Positions 28,812 to 38,500 of a stretch of 64,000 nucleotides of DNA are shown here, one piece after another. The DNA lies in assembly GCA_964568805.1 (NCBI GenBank), contig CAZMRW010000004.1, forward strand, positions 1-64,000, given 5' to 3'. Within the stretch, counting starts at the first letter, position 1, and the number at the start of each line of letters is the position of its first letter. Both the position numbers and the translations under genes were made by a program. Below the pieces are notes generated by a model. That model was given only the letters and a program-made list of their open reading frames with translations. It was not told where the DNA came from and did no database searches. Origin of the DNA: CAZMRW01 sp964568805 (GTDB taxonomy: Bacteria > Pseudomonadota > Gammaproteobacteria > Methylococcales > Methylomonadaceae).

Positions 28812-29222
28812 TTATTGAGTTAATTTGTACAGGCCGTCCAGCACCAACGAATTGGGGCTGACGATGCCGATGACCTCTCTATCTTCGATCACCGGAGCCC
28901 GCACCAGATTATAATTGGCGAACAGTCGCGAGCAGTAGCGGATATCCATCTCGGGATGCACCGAAATAACCGGTTTGCTCATGATTTCATAGACATTGAC
29001 ACGATCCGGAGCGCGGTCTTTAGCCAGGACATGCCGCGCAATATCACCGCAATTTATCATCGCGTACTCATCATCGTCATGACGTTTGTTAACAATCAGC
29101 ACCGCCGTCTTCAGCGCTTTCATTTTCTTCAGGGCTTCATCCACGGTGGCAATGCCGTCTATCGTGCCGAAATCGGTTTTCATGACATCTTTGACTCTAA
29201 TGATTATTTTCGGGGCATTCAT
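28812..29222 (-). CDS. CBS-domain-pair protein of the DUF1538 operon
   Basis: A 136-residue protein made almost entirely of two CBS motifs (VKDVMKTDFGTIDGIATVDEAL and VNVYEIMSKPVISVHPEMDI). Such pairs bind adenine nucleotides and often gate transporters. It overlaps the PII-like gene by 4 bp (ATGA), so it is co-translated. It is the last gene of the operon and probably a second energy-status regulator of the membrane proteins. Confidence 0.8.
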   Translation of the reverse strand: MNAPKIIIRVKDVMKTDFGTIDGIATVDEALKKMKALKTAVLIVNKRHDDDEYAMINCGDIARHVLAKDRAPDRVNVYEIMSKPVISVHPEMDIRYCSRLFANYNLVRAPVIEDREVIGIVSPNSLVLDGLYKLTQ

Positions 29223-29569
29223 ATCGTACCTTCAAGTTCGTGGGTTAAGGCTTCAACCTGATGCAGCACGCCAATCGCATCTTCAACATCTATTTGAAAA
29301 GCGATGCCGGTGCCGGGTTTGTTGTCGAATTGGGCGACGCTGGCAATTTTTTCGAGAATATGCCGGCTGATATGTTCTTCGACCAACAATAGAAGGACAT
29401 CGCGCTGTGCTTCCAGGTTCAGGCCGAAGAAGGTTTTCGATTGCTTCATGCCTTCGCCGCGGGCATTGTTGATAACGGTGGCACCCTTGGCGCCGCTTTC
29501 GCGCGCAGTTTGGAGCACCAGATCGGTTTTGTCATCGTCGACAAACGCAATAATTAATTTGAAATGCAT
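29219..29569 (-). CDS. PII-like signalling protein of the DUF1538 operon
   Basis: A 116-residue protein with the PII fold: MHFKLIIAFVDDDKTDLVLQTARESG (beta1-alpha1), GATVINNARG and the T-loop region SKTFFGLNLEAQ, then VLLLLVEEHISRHILEKI (beta-alpha). The canonical uridylylation Tyr of GlnB is not at its place in the T-loop as I read it. The protein likely binds a nucleotide or small ligand and plugs the neighbouring membrane protein, as PII-like proteins do for AmtB and SbtA. It lies 8 bp after the second DUF1538 gene. Confidence 0.75.
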   Translation of the reverse strand: MHFKLIIAFVDDDKTDLVLQTARESGAKGATVINNARGEGMKQSKTFFGLNLEAQRDVLLLLVEEHISRHILEKIASVAQFDNKPGTGIAFQIDVEDAIGVLHQVEALTHELEGTI

Positions 29570-29577
29570 GGTTTACC

Positions 29578-30357
29578 TCACGGATTTGAAGGAAGACTAC
29601 TCTTGTTGAGCCATTGTGCTATCTGTGCGTAACCCAGTACCGCAATGACTGGGGATATACTGGCGAAAGCAATCAGGCCAAAGCCGTCCAGTACTGGGTT
29701 GCGGCCGGGCACAGCGACAGCCAGACCCAAGCCCAGCGCCGTGATCATGGGCACGGTCACCATCGATGTCGTGACGGCGCCCGAATCGTAGGCCAATCCA
29801 ATAATCTGCTTGGGTGCAAAGCGGGTTTGCATCATGACGATGACAAATCCGGCGATAATAAAATAATAAAGTTGCAATCCGGTGATGATTCGGAACGTTC
29901 CCAGCGCGATGCCGAAAGCGACGCCGATGGCGACAGATATTCTCAATCCCCAGGCCCGGATCGTCCCGCCTGAGATTTGTTCGGCTTTAAGGGCGACGGC
30001 TAGCAGGGCGGGTTCGGCCAACGCGGTGGCAAAACCAATACTGGCGGCAAAAATATAAACCCAGAAATAAGCCTGCCAGGAAATAGTCTCATCCAGAGAT
30101 TCAACACCCAAAAACTCCGGCGTGGTCAATTGCGTGGCCATCAAATTTCCGATTGGAAACAAAGCCATCTCCAGCCCTTCCAAAAAGAAAACAATACCCA
30201 GCAAAATATAAATGAAGCCGATGATGGTTTTTTTAGGGTGCGCTATCGGCCTTCGTATAACCAGCAGTTGAAAGCCGATGATAGTGGCTATAATAGGCAA
30301 AATATTTTGGAAGATTTCCAGTAACTTAATAACAAAATGAATCAGCCAGTCGATCAT
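29578..30357 (-). CDS. DUF1538 membrane protein, second half-size copy
   Basis: A 259-residue polytopic membrane protein with about six or seven hydrophobic helices. A conserved signature GLAYDSGAVTTSMVTVPMI, then GRNPVLDGFGLIAFASISP, is shared with the neighbouring copy. In many bacteria DUF1538 is a single protein of about 500 residues with two such halves; here the halves are separate genes overlapping by 4 bp. It is probably one subunit of a transporter. The substrate is unknown. Confidence 0.75.
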   Translation of the reverse strand: MIDWLIHFVIKLLEIFQNILPIIATIIGFQLLVIRRPIAHPKKTIIGFIYILLGIVFFLEGLEMALFPIGNLMATQLTTPEFLGVESLDETISWQAYFWVYIFAASIGFATALAEPALLAVALKAEQISGGTIRAWGLRISVAIGVAFGIALGTFRIITGLQLYYFIIAGFVIVMMQTRFAPKQIIGLAYDSGAVTTSMVTVPMITALGLGLAVAVPGRNPVLDGFGLIAFASISPVIAVLGYAQIAQWLNKSSLPSNP

Positions 30358-31082
30358 ACCGCCATCCCGTAGGCCATGACAAAAATCATCGGCATCAATG
30401 ATGCGAAGACGACCAATCCGAAGCCATCCGTCACCGGATTCCGGCCTTTGATTGCGGTGGCAAGACCAACGCCTAAAGCTGTTACGAGAGGAACGGTGAT
30501 GCTGGATGTGGCGATACCTCCTGAATCATAGGCGATACCGATAATTTCGTCAGGCGCAAAGGGCGTCATCGCGGCTACACAGGCATAGCCGAAAAAAACA
30601 GGGTAATACACCGGCCATCCGCGGATAATCCTTAATACACCGATTAATATAGCCAAGCCGATCGACAGCGCGACGGTAATGCGTAATCCCAGGGCATAAC
30701 TGTCTCTTGCAATGTCGGTAGCGTCGATGATGTTGCCCTGGCTGGCGATGTTGGCAGCTTCTTTGGCAACGGCGATCAGCGCCGGCTCAGCAACCGCGGC
30801 TCCAAAACCCAGGCAGAAAGCAAAAACCAGCAGCCAGAATAAACTTCCTTTACGGGCGAAATCGTAGGCCATGTCTTCGCCCAGAGGGAACAGGCTTTGC
30901 TCAAGGCCCTGGACAAATAGAGTCAGGCCAACAATGACCAGGATGGAACCGGAAATCAAATCGGCCAGATCAGACACTGGCTGTTTAATGATCAGAAACT
31001 GAAAAATCAGAACAACAGCAAATATAGGAAGCAGATCCAGAGTGCTGCTGAACAGGTATTTTAAAAAGCGGTTATTTAGCAT
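30354..31082 (-). CDS. DUF1538 membrane protein, first half-size copy
   Basis: A 242-residue polytopic membrane protein, paralogous to the next gene: GIAYDSGGIATSSITVPLV and GRNPVTDGFGLVVFASLMP mark the repeated signature. It heads the operon and overlaps the second copy as ATGA, which suggests a 1:1 complex. The conserved DSG(G/A) and GRNP motifs probably line a substrate site. Confidence 0.75.
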   Translation of the reverse strand: MLNNRFLKYLFSSTLDLLPIFAVVLIFQFLIIKQPVSDLADLISGSILVIVGLTLFVQGLEQSLFPLGEDMAYDFARKGSLFWLLVFAFCLGFGAAVAEPALIAVAKEAANIASQGNIIDATDIARDSYALGLRITVALSIGLAILIGVLRIIRGWPVYYPVFFGYACVAAMTPFAPDEIIGIAYDSGGIATSSITVPLVTALGVGLATAIKGRNPVTDGFGLVVFASLMPMIFVMAYGMAV

Positions 31083-31269
31083 AGGCGCGCGGTTTCTTGG
31101 TAACTGTTGATTGTATCTGAAAGAAGCCGGATGAATCCATCAGTTTGCATCGTTCATATTATAGATGAGGGATTTCTTGTGATGAATTGCCACCTTCAAA
31201 CCGGGTAGTGGGCAATAGATGCAGCGACGCAATGGTTTGCCTCATCCGGTATCGAAAGCATAAATAATA

Positions 31270-31298
31270 TTGACGGGCACAACCGCAACCCTGACAAT
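31270..31298 (+). promoter_or_regulatory. Possible sigma-70 promoter for the MFS gene
   Basis: TTGACG (31270-31275), 17-bp spacer, GACAAT (31293-31298), about 80 bp before the start codon of the MFS gene. It is a reasonable match; no other promoter-like pair is as good in the 300-bp gap (31083-31380), which otherwise shows no gene. Confidence 0.4.
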
Positions 31299-31380
31299 TA
31301 TTGCTTCACGGTAAGTGTGCACATTTTCATGATTATTTACACAAATTTAAGAGTCAACTTTCACGAAAAAGGGATATGCC

Positions 31381-33021
31381 ATGGCATCTAGTTCAACAGG
31401 CTTTTTAGCTAAAGAACGAATTATTGCAGGTAAGGGATTTAATCGGTGGCTGGTTCCACCGGCAGCGCTGGCGATTCACTTGTGTATCGGTATGGCGTAC
31501 GGATTTTCCGTATTCTGGTTGCCGCTGTCCAAGGCAATAGGTATTAAAGAAAGTATCCGATGCGCTCCTGAAGTAGGTTTTATCCAGGAATTTTTTGTTA
31601 CCGACTGTGACTGGAAAATTTCGACGCTGGGTTGGATGTACACGCTGTTTTTTGTGTTTCTCGGGTCATCGGCCGCGATTTTGGGAGGATGGCTTGAGCG
31701 TGTGGGACCCCGCAAAGCGGGTATGGTCAGCACTTTTTGCTGGTCCGGCGGCATGCTGATTTCGGCATTAGGTATTCATTTACACCAGTTCTGGCTTATG
31801 ATTCTAGGTTCGGGTGTGATCGGCGGCATCGGTCTGGGCTTGGGTTATATTTCGCCGGTGTCTACCCTGATCAAATGGTTTCCGGATCGGCGCGGCATGG
31901 CTACCGGCATGGCGATTATGGGCTTCGGAGGCGGCGCCATGATCGGCTCGCCCTTGGCGGCGGAACTGATGACTCATTTTGCGACCGCAACCAATGTGGG
32001 CGTGATGCCGACATTTATTGTGATGGCGATTATTTATTTTGTTTTTATGTTGGCGGGCGCTTTGAGTTACCGCGTGCCGGGATCAGACTGGAAACCCGAA
32101 CGCTGGATCATGCCGGCAACGCAGAAAAATAATGCAATGATCACGCCGCATCATGTTCATGTTAAAAACGTGTTCAAAATCAAACAATTCTGGTTGCTAT
32201 GGGCGGTATTATGCATGAACGTCAGCGCCGGCATCGGCGTGATCGGCATGTCGTCCCCGATGTTGCAGGAGGTTTTTGGCGGACGTTTGATAGGTCTGGA
32301 TAAAACCTATGGCGAACTCGATAAAATCGAACACTCAGCCATTGCGGCGGTTGCCGCCGGATTTACCGCATTATTAAGTCTATTTAACATTGGCGGGCGG
32401 TTTTTCTGGGCCAGCCTGTCCGACAAGATGGGCCGGAAGCTGACATTCATTGTTTTTTTCGTGCTGGGTTGTCTGCTGTATATCAGCGTCCCCGGCAGCG
32501 CGATTGCCGGCAACAAGCTTTTATTTGTCGCTTCATTCTGCATCATATTAAGCATGTATGGAGGCGGTTTTTCTACCGTGCCCGCCTATCTGGCCGACCT
32601 GTTCGGACCGCAAATGGTCGGTGCAATCCATGGCCGCTTGTTGACAGCCTGGGCTACGGCTGGGATTCTTGGGCCCGTGATCGTCAACTATATGCGCGAG
32701 TATCAGTTGGCCCAGGGTATTCCTCGGGATCAGATCTATAACCAAACCATGATCATCCTGGCGGGGATGTTAGTATTTGGGTTGTTCTGTAACTTGCTGA
32801 TACGTCCGGTTGAGGACAAATGGTTCATGACCGGCGCCGAGCTGGCGGAAGAAAAGCGGCTTGCCGATCATAAAATCGATAGTATTGAAAATCGGCAAAT
32901 AGACGGCAATGACAAGCGAACTCATCCGCTAACCATGCTGATCGCATGGACAGCGGTATTATTGCCGCTGGCGTGGGGCGTTTATAAGACGTTGACCAGC
33001 GCAAGCAAGTTTTTTACCTGA
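31381..33021 (+). CDS. OFA-family MFS transporter (oxalate/formate antiporter-like)
   Basis: A 546-residue 12-helix transporter. The N-terminus (LVPPAALAIHLCIGMAYGFS), the LGWMYTLFFVFLGSSAAILGGWLERVGPRKAG loop-2 motif and GRFFWASLSDKMGRK are OFA-type. It moves a small monocarboxylate or dicarboxylate, possibly formate, oxalate or pyruvate; a methanotroph could use it for C1 or organic-acid exchange. There is an extra loop after helix 1 (about residues 55-85) with Cys residues, and a long C-terminal hydrophilic region before the final helix. GGGAT precedes the ATG. Confidence 0.8.
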   Translation: MASSSTGFLAKERIIAGKGFNRWLVPPAALAIHLCIGMAYGFSVFWLPLSKAIGIKESIRCAPEVGFIQEFFVTDCDWKISTLGWMYTLFFVFLGSSAAILGGWLERVGPRKAGMVSTFCWSGGMLISALGIHLHQFWLMILGSGVIGGIGLGLGYISPVSTLIKWFPDRRGMATGMAIMGFGGGAMIGSPLAAELMTHFATATNVGVMPTFIVMAIIYFVFMLAGALSYRVPGSDWKPERWIMPATQKNNAMITPHHVHVKNVFKIKQFWLLWAVLCMNVSAGIGVIGMSSPMLQEVFGGRLIGLDKTYGELDKIEHSAIAAVAAGFTALLSLFNIGGRFFWASLSDKMGRKLTFIVFFVLGCLLYISVPGSAIAGNKLLFVASFCIILSMYGGGFSTVPAYLADLFGPQMVGAIHGRLLTAWATAGILGPVIVNYMREYQLAQGIPRDQIYNQTMIILAGMLVFGLFCNLLIRPVEDKWFMTGAELAEEKRLADHKIDSIENRQIDGNDKRTHPLTMLIAWTAVLLPLAWGVYKTLTSASKFFT

Positions 33022-33128
33022 GGTTACGGCCACTGAACGATGACATGGCCGTAGCGTCTTTATGTCTGGAATCGGCTTCAAGTAAGAATAGATATTATCG
33101 CCGTACATTCACCAACTGCCAGGAACAC

Positions 33129-33398
33129 GTGAAAAATATACCCAAGATATTGATTTATACCTCCAGGCTGTGCCCTTATTGCATCATGGCCAAACGCTTG
33201 CTGGATAAAAAAGGAGTTACGTATACTGAAATAAATGTCGAGTCTAGCCCCACTCTGAGGGAAGAATTAATCCGCAAGACAAAGCGCCGGACCGTACCGC
33301 AAATTTATATTGGTGATTTTCATGTCGGCGGCTTTGACGAGTTATACGCCTTGGAACAGCAGAAAAAACTGGATCCCCTATTGGGTTTGAACGATTGA
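33129..33398 (+). CDS. grxC: Glutaredoxin (Grx3 type)
   Basis: An 89-residue dithiol glutaredoxin with active site CPYC (SRLCPYCIMAKRLLDKKG), the cis-Pro TVPQIYI and the GSH-binding GGFDEL. A longer ORF begins at 33045, but the GTG at 33129 gives the normal protein (VKNIPKILIYTSR) and has AGGA 4 bp upstream, so I chose it. It reduces protein disulfides and glutathionylated proteins using GSH. Confidence 0.9.
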   Translation: MKNIPKILIYTSRLCPYCIMAKRLLDKKGVTYTEINVESSPTLREELIRKTKRRTVPQIYIGDFHVGGFDELYALEQQKKLDPLLGLND

Positions 33399-33560
33399 TT
33401 AGCGGCGTTTGCATTGCGCTAATCGGCCACCGGAATTCGAATGGCCCGATATGTCTTGGCAACACGGCCGAGCCTTAAGCTATCGGGCACGCCAAACTAT
33501 CGCTCAAGCAAAAGCGCAACTCATGCGGCTTCAGGATGCGAGTTTATTCGCTGAAAACCA

Positions 33561-33806
33561 TTAAAATCCAAATTCGGATTCATCGAAGTCATCAAATTGT
33601 TCTTTCAACCGCTTTTTTTCCCAATAGATCTCTATTTTTCTGCGGGCATCCCGTTTGACCGTCTCTTTTTCGGCGCCGACGGTTAGGGCTGTAAATTCAG
33701 TGTCATCAAAAATTTCATCGTCATCGTGATGATCTGCTTCCGGGTTAGTTTGTGCAGCCTTATTGATGACGGATTTTTGGGATGTTCTAGTCATTGTTAA
33801 AACCAT
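33561..33806 (-). CDS. PA3496-family small acidic protein
   Basis: An 81-residue protein whose C-terminal half (KRDARRKIEIYWEKKRLKEQ then an acidic tail) matches the PA3496 family, described as a putative envelope-integrity protein. The N-terminal half is Asp/Glu/His-rich (DHHDDDEIFDDTEF). An internal ATG at 33794 is an alternative start; neither has a clear ribosome-binding site. Confidence 0.6.
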   Translation of the reverse strand: MVLTMTRTSQKSVINKAAQTNPEADHHDDDEIFDDTEFTALTVGAEKETVKRDARRKIEIYWEKKRLKEQFDDFDESEFGF

Positions 33807-34104
33807 AAAAAATTACTGTGAATGAATTTCAGACACAGAAAGAGAAAAAAATGTTCAGACAGTTTTTCAAGTAAGTTCAATACATCGAACACGTTAACCT
33901 CCTGCGGCACCCTGAAGGAATCTCCTAACCAGGTGATTTCGTTCAATGACCAAAAGGATGGCCACGCACAGATTAACAACTTGACCTTCGTTTTTAAGAT
34001 GGTCGATGGGGTTTACGGGCTATCCTGAGCCCCCATAAAACTGCCGTTATAAAGGACTATGGAGACGGGATGATAATATTTCAAGAATGAATGGAAATTT
34101 ATCA
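33807..34104. other. Spacer with short unsupported ORFs
   Basis: About 300 bp between the PA3496-like gene and rimK. Short ORFs exist on both strands (68 and 60 codons), but neither has a ribosome-binding site or recognisable family. A promoter for the minus-strand PA3496-like gene may lie here. Confidence 0.3.
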
Positions 34105-35049
34105 TTAGCCTTTTCCACGAGTGCGGGTTCGTACCTGGCTTTGCCCCGGCGATTTTTTTTTGGCCGTTTCCAGCGCTTTATACCGATTTTCAATAAACTC
34201 GATAATCAACCCGGCAATATCTTTGCCGCTGGTTTCCTCAATGCCTTTCAAGCCCGGAGATGAGTTCACTTCCATGATGACCGGGCCGTGATTTGATCGC
34301 AGCATATCGACGCCGCAGACATTCAGGCCCATAATTTTCGCAGCCCGCACTGCGGTCGAACGTTCTTCAGGGGTTAAGCGTATCAGGGAGGCGGTGCCGC
34401 CGCGATGCAGATTTGAACGAAATTCTCCGGCTGCACTTTGCCGTTTCATGGACGCGACGACCTTATCGCCCACCACAAAGCAGCGAATATCGCTGCCGCC
34501 CGCCTCCTTGATGAATTCCTGCACCATGATGTTGGCCTTAAGGCCCATAAAGGCCTGGATGACGCTTTCAGCTGCATTATGGGTTTCCGCCAAGACCACG
34601 CCTATGCCTTGCGTCCCTTCCAGTAATTTGATTACCAGCGGCGCATTCCCTACCTGTGAAATTAAATCGACAATATCATCGGGGTTATTGGCAAAACCCG
34701 TCACCGGCAGGCCGATGCCTTTTCGGGCCAGTAATTGGGTGGAGCGTAATTTATCGCGCGAACGGGAGATGGCGACCGATTCATTCAGCGGCATGACATT
34801 CATCATTTCAAACTGCCTTAACACTGCCGTTCCGTAAAAGGTCACGGAAGCGCCTATCCGGGGGATGACTGCGTCAAATCCCGTTAAATCTTCGCCCCGA
34901 TAATGTATCGACGGGTTGTGTGAAGTAATGTTCATATAACAGCGCAATACGTCCAGCACCCGTACCTCATGGCCACGCATTTCGGCCGCTTCAACCAGGC
35001 GGGCGGTTGAATATAATTTTGAGTTACGAGATAAGATAGCGATTTTCAT
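34105..35049 (-). CDS. rimK: RimK-type alpha-L-glutamate ligase
   Basis: A 314-residue ATP-grasp ligase. The N-terminal Rossmann-like domain starts [22 protein letters not shown]; the ATP-grasp core has [29 protein letters not shown] and the Mg2+ site [19 protein letters not shown]. coli RimK adds glutamates to the C-terminus of ribosomal protein S6. The basic C-terminal tail (KKKSPGQ to RGKG) is extra. The full length (E. coli 300) and motifs are intact. Confidence 0.9.
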   Translation of the reverse strand: MKIAILSRNSKLYSTARLVEAAEMRGHEVRVLDVLRCYMNITSHNPSIHYRGEDLTGFDAVIPRIGASVTFYGTAVLRQFEMMNVMPLNESVAISRSRDKLRSTQLLARKGIGLPVTGFANNPDDIVDLISQVGNAPLVIKLLEGTQGIGVVLAETHNAAESVIQAFMGLKANIMVQEFIKEAGGSDIRCFVVGDKVVASMKRQSAAGEFRSNLHRGGTASLIRLTPEERSTAVRAAKIMGLNVCGVDMLRSNHGPVIMEVNSSPGLKGIEETSGKDIAGLIIEFIENRYKALETAKKKSPGQSQVRTRTRGKG

Positions 35050-35234
35050 AATACGTTAATTTCCAAACTTGACTGGGAAAATGATACATCTGGCACGAAA
35101 TCAGCTGTTACGGCGTTAATAAATCGGCTACCTGGAAGCGGGTGATGGCCATTTAAAAAATAATGGCATTATAACAATAAAGATATTAGACTTTGCCTTC
35201 ACTTGCTCTTAAATCGGAAATAATGAGGTGAATT

Positions 35235-35501
35235 ATGTCAATACAAAAAGAGTTCGAAAACCTGGTGGAAAAGTTGAAAGCCGAACGAGATGAAATCGGT
35301 TTAAAACTGCATCTGGCCTCGATGGAAGCCAAGGAAGAATATGAGGAAGCCGAAAATCAGTGGAATCAGATAAAAATCAAGGCTGCCGAAATTGCCGATG
35401 AGACAATCGAAACGTCCGAAGAATACATCGCCAAGGCCAAAATCATTGGCGATGAACTCAAGGAAGCCTATAGCCGCATCGCCAAGCGTTTGACTAATTA
35501 A
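35235..35501 (+). CDS. Small coiled-coil protein
   Basis: An 88-residue almost entirely helical protein (KEFENLVEKLKAERDEIGLK to DELKEAYSRIAKRL) with heptad-like spacing and high Glu/Lys content. It looks cytoplasmic. A good ribosome-binding site (GAGGTG) precedes the ATG. No specific family is assigned. It converges on the large flavoprotein gene, stop codons 3 bp apart. Confidence 0.7.
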   Translation: MSIQKEFENLVEKLKAERDEIGLKLHLASMEAKEEYEEAENQWNQIKIKAAEIADETIETSEEYIAKAKIIGDELKEAYSRIAKRLTN

Positions 35502-35504
35502 GCA

Positions 35505-38500
35505 TCAATCGGCAGTTTTGGCGGCCTTTTGTTGTTCAAGCAGGTAGTCGAGCCAAAGGTTCGACAGCTTTTCCTGAACCGTGTTTTGCCTTAATCGGGC
35601 ATTCAGATGCGGAAAATCAACCTTATCCAGATCCTGATCCTGGTTATAGCAGGAATAAACAAAATACTCTTTTCCGGTGTCGGTGTCGACATGTTTGCAT
35701 AAACACTGCGCACAGATGCCTTTCATCATGCACTGCATCGGCGAGTTGATCGAGCCGATAGCATGCTGCACTTTGCTCAGATAAGGTTTCAGGACATTGA
35801 AACGGGCATCTTTGACGGCGGCCATCATGCGGTCAGAGCCGATCACGATCAAATGATCGACATCGGCCAGCTTAATGGGCTGTTCGCCAAGCTCTCCCTT
35901 CGCGTAAGCCAGCATGCACTCCAGGATGTTGCCGATAAAGGTTTTATCCTGTGGACGCGTGGTTTTAAACGCCTCGGCGCCCGGCGTGTTATCGACGGAC
36001 CAAATGATAATATCCGATGCCGCTTCAATATCTTCAACCTTGAAAATATCCTGTCCGTATTTATAGCCGGCAAAATAAATCACTCGGTTTCCCGCTGCCC
36101 TCAAGGCTTTGCCGATCGAGAACAGTACCGCGTTGCCGAGTCCTCCGCCGATCAACAATACGGTTTTACCGGTAGGGATATCGGTCGGTGTTCCGGTGAC
36201 GCCCATGATCACTAATGGATCGCCGACTTTCCAGGTTGCGCAAAGGCGTGAGGAAGACCCCATTTCCAGGGCAATCAGGGAAATCGTGCCTTTTTCCTTG
36301 TCGACTTCGGCGCCGGTCAGCGCCAGGCCTTCAGCGGTCAGCGCCGTTCCTTGCTCGACCGGGGCGTAGGCTTCAAAATTTTGTACCCGGTAAAATTGCC
36401 CCGGATAAAATTTTTCCGCCGCCATCGGTGCTTTGACGACGACTTCAATAATGGTCGGCGTGAGCCGGTTAATCGCCACAATCGTGGCGTTGAAGGCTTC
36501 ATCCAGGGAGGCGAACAAACGCTTCAGTGCGGCATCCCGTTCGGGCTGAGTCTCCGGGTTTAAAGCCGCCAATTCCCGCTCGAACAATTTGACGATGTAA
36601 GGATAACCGTTCTTGGCGCTGGCCATCGCCTTAACCACGTTGCCGGCATAAACCGGATGATTGTCGCCGTAAAAACTGATGAATTTTCCGTCTTTTTGAT
36701 AGGAGGTCAGCGGTGCCGGTTTGCCGAGTTTGGGCGCGGCTTCATCGTGCATCGGCACCAATTCCAGTTCGCCATCGGTCCATTCCGGCTGATAGCGCTG
36801 GAAAAAGTATTTATCCATGACAAAAGTATCGGGATATTCGCTTTGGTAAATCGTGTTCGGCGACGTGCCTGCGGCGATATAGAGATTGCGAAGCGTCACC
36901 CTGACAATATGACCTTTGCTGTTCCAGCGGCCGTTTTCAAGCTCCAGCTTGTCAAACTCGACGGCGCTAAGATGTCCGTATTCGTCGGGCACAGCGCTGA
37001 TTGGACTCATGCCTTCGGCCAATGCAATGCCTTCTTCCAATGCTTCGGCAATTTCTTCATGGTTTTGACGGTAAGCCGGCGCATCTTTCATGCCTTTACG
37101 ATAAAACAGGGTCACGCCGCCCCATGATTCCACCAGGGGTTGGAAATTCGGCTGTTCGCCAGCGGCTTCCGCACGGCTGCGTTCGGCTTTGATAGCTCTG
37201 CCGTGTACGAGAAATTCATCCAGAATAATCTGTTCTTCCCGATCATAGCGGCTGCGAACGGATGCTTCGTCATATATACCTACAAGCGTATGATAACGGT
37301 CCAGTATTTTTTCAACCTGCACCGGATAATAAGCCATCAGCTCGGTGGCGGTATCGATCGCGGTCAAACCGCCCCCGATGACGCCGGCCGGCAGGCGTAC
37401 CTGCAAATTAGCTAGCGATGAGGACTTGGCGGCGCCGGTCAGTTGCAGCGCCATCAGGAAATCCGACGCTTTGCGGATGCCGCGCATCAAATTGTTCTTC
37501 AGGTCGATAATGGTGGGTTTGCCGGCGCCGGAAGCGATACAGATATGGTCGAAGCCCATCTTCCAGGCGTCTTCGATGTTGATCGTGCCGCCAAAACGAA
37601 TTCCGCCATAGGCGCGAAACGCCTCCCTACGCAGCAGTGTCAGGTAAATCACCTTAAGAAAGTTTTTGTCCCAGCGCACCGTGATGCCGTATTCGGCGAC
37701 GCCCCCGAAACCGGCCAGAATACGTTGATCAAGGTCTTCGTAGAGTTCCTTGAAATCGATGATCGGCAGCGGCAAGGAGTTGCCGTCACCGGTCAGTGTG
37801 GCCGGTAGTGGTTCCAGTTTTAAACCGTCGATTCCGGCGACGCCGAAGCCTTCATTTAACAGATAATGGCTCATAGTGTAACCGGCAGGGCCCAGGCCAA
37901 CCACCAGAACATTCTTGCCGTTATAGGGTTGCATCACCGGGCGCATGACATTCAGCGGGTTCCAGCGGGTCAGCAGACTGTAGATTTCAAAGCCGTAAGG
38001 CATGAACAGGACATCGGTCAGCACATTGGTTTCAATCTGCGGGATGTTGACAGGATCGGTCTTTTGATAGATACAGCCTTTCATGCAGTCGTTGCAGATA
38101 CGATGGCCGGTGCCGGGGCACATCGGGTTATCGACGATGATGATCGCCAGGGCGCCGATATTGTCGCCATTTCGTTTGACCAGATGCATTTCCGAAATTT
38201 TCTCATCCAGCGGACAGCCGGTGGTGGTCACGCCCAGCGGATCGACCTTGAAGGTATTGGTCTTTTTGTTGCGCATGCCTTTGGAGCACGAATCGGTGTC
38301 ACGTTCGTGGCAGTAGATGCAATGATCGACTTCGGACAAGACCTGTCTTTGATTAAAGCGGGGATCGGTCAGCTTGAAGCCGTCACGGCGGCGGCGATGT
38401 TTCAGATCGCCCATCCAGGCGGTAAATTCGCCGCGGTCCACAGTCTCATGTTCGACCAGATGGTCGAAGTCGCGTTTTTCCGGAAATTTGAAGCTGAGCC

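Noticed and set aside
33451..33564. 37-codon ORF (MSWQHGRALSYRARQ...) after glutaredoxin
   Set aside because: Too short, another frame is equally open, and there is no clear ribosome-binding site.
33822..34028. 68-codon plus-strand ORF before rimK
   Set aside because: No ribosome-binding site and an equally open antisense ORF; no family match.
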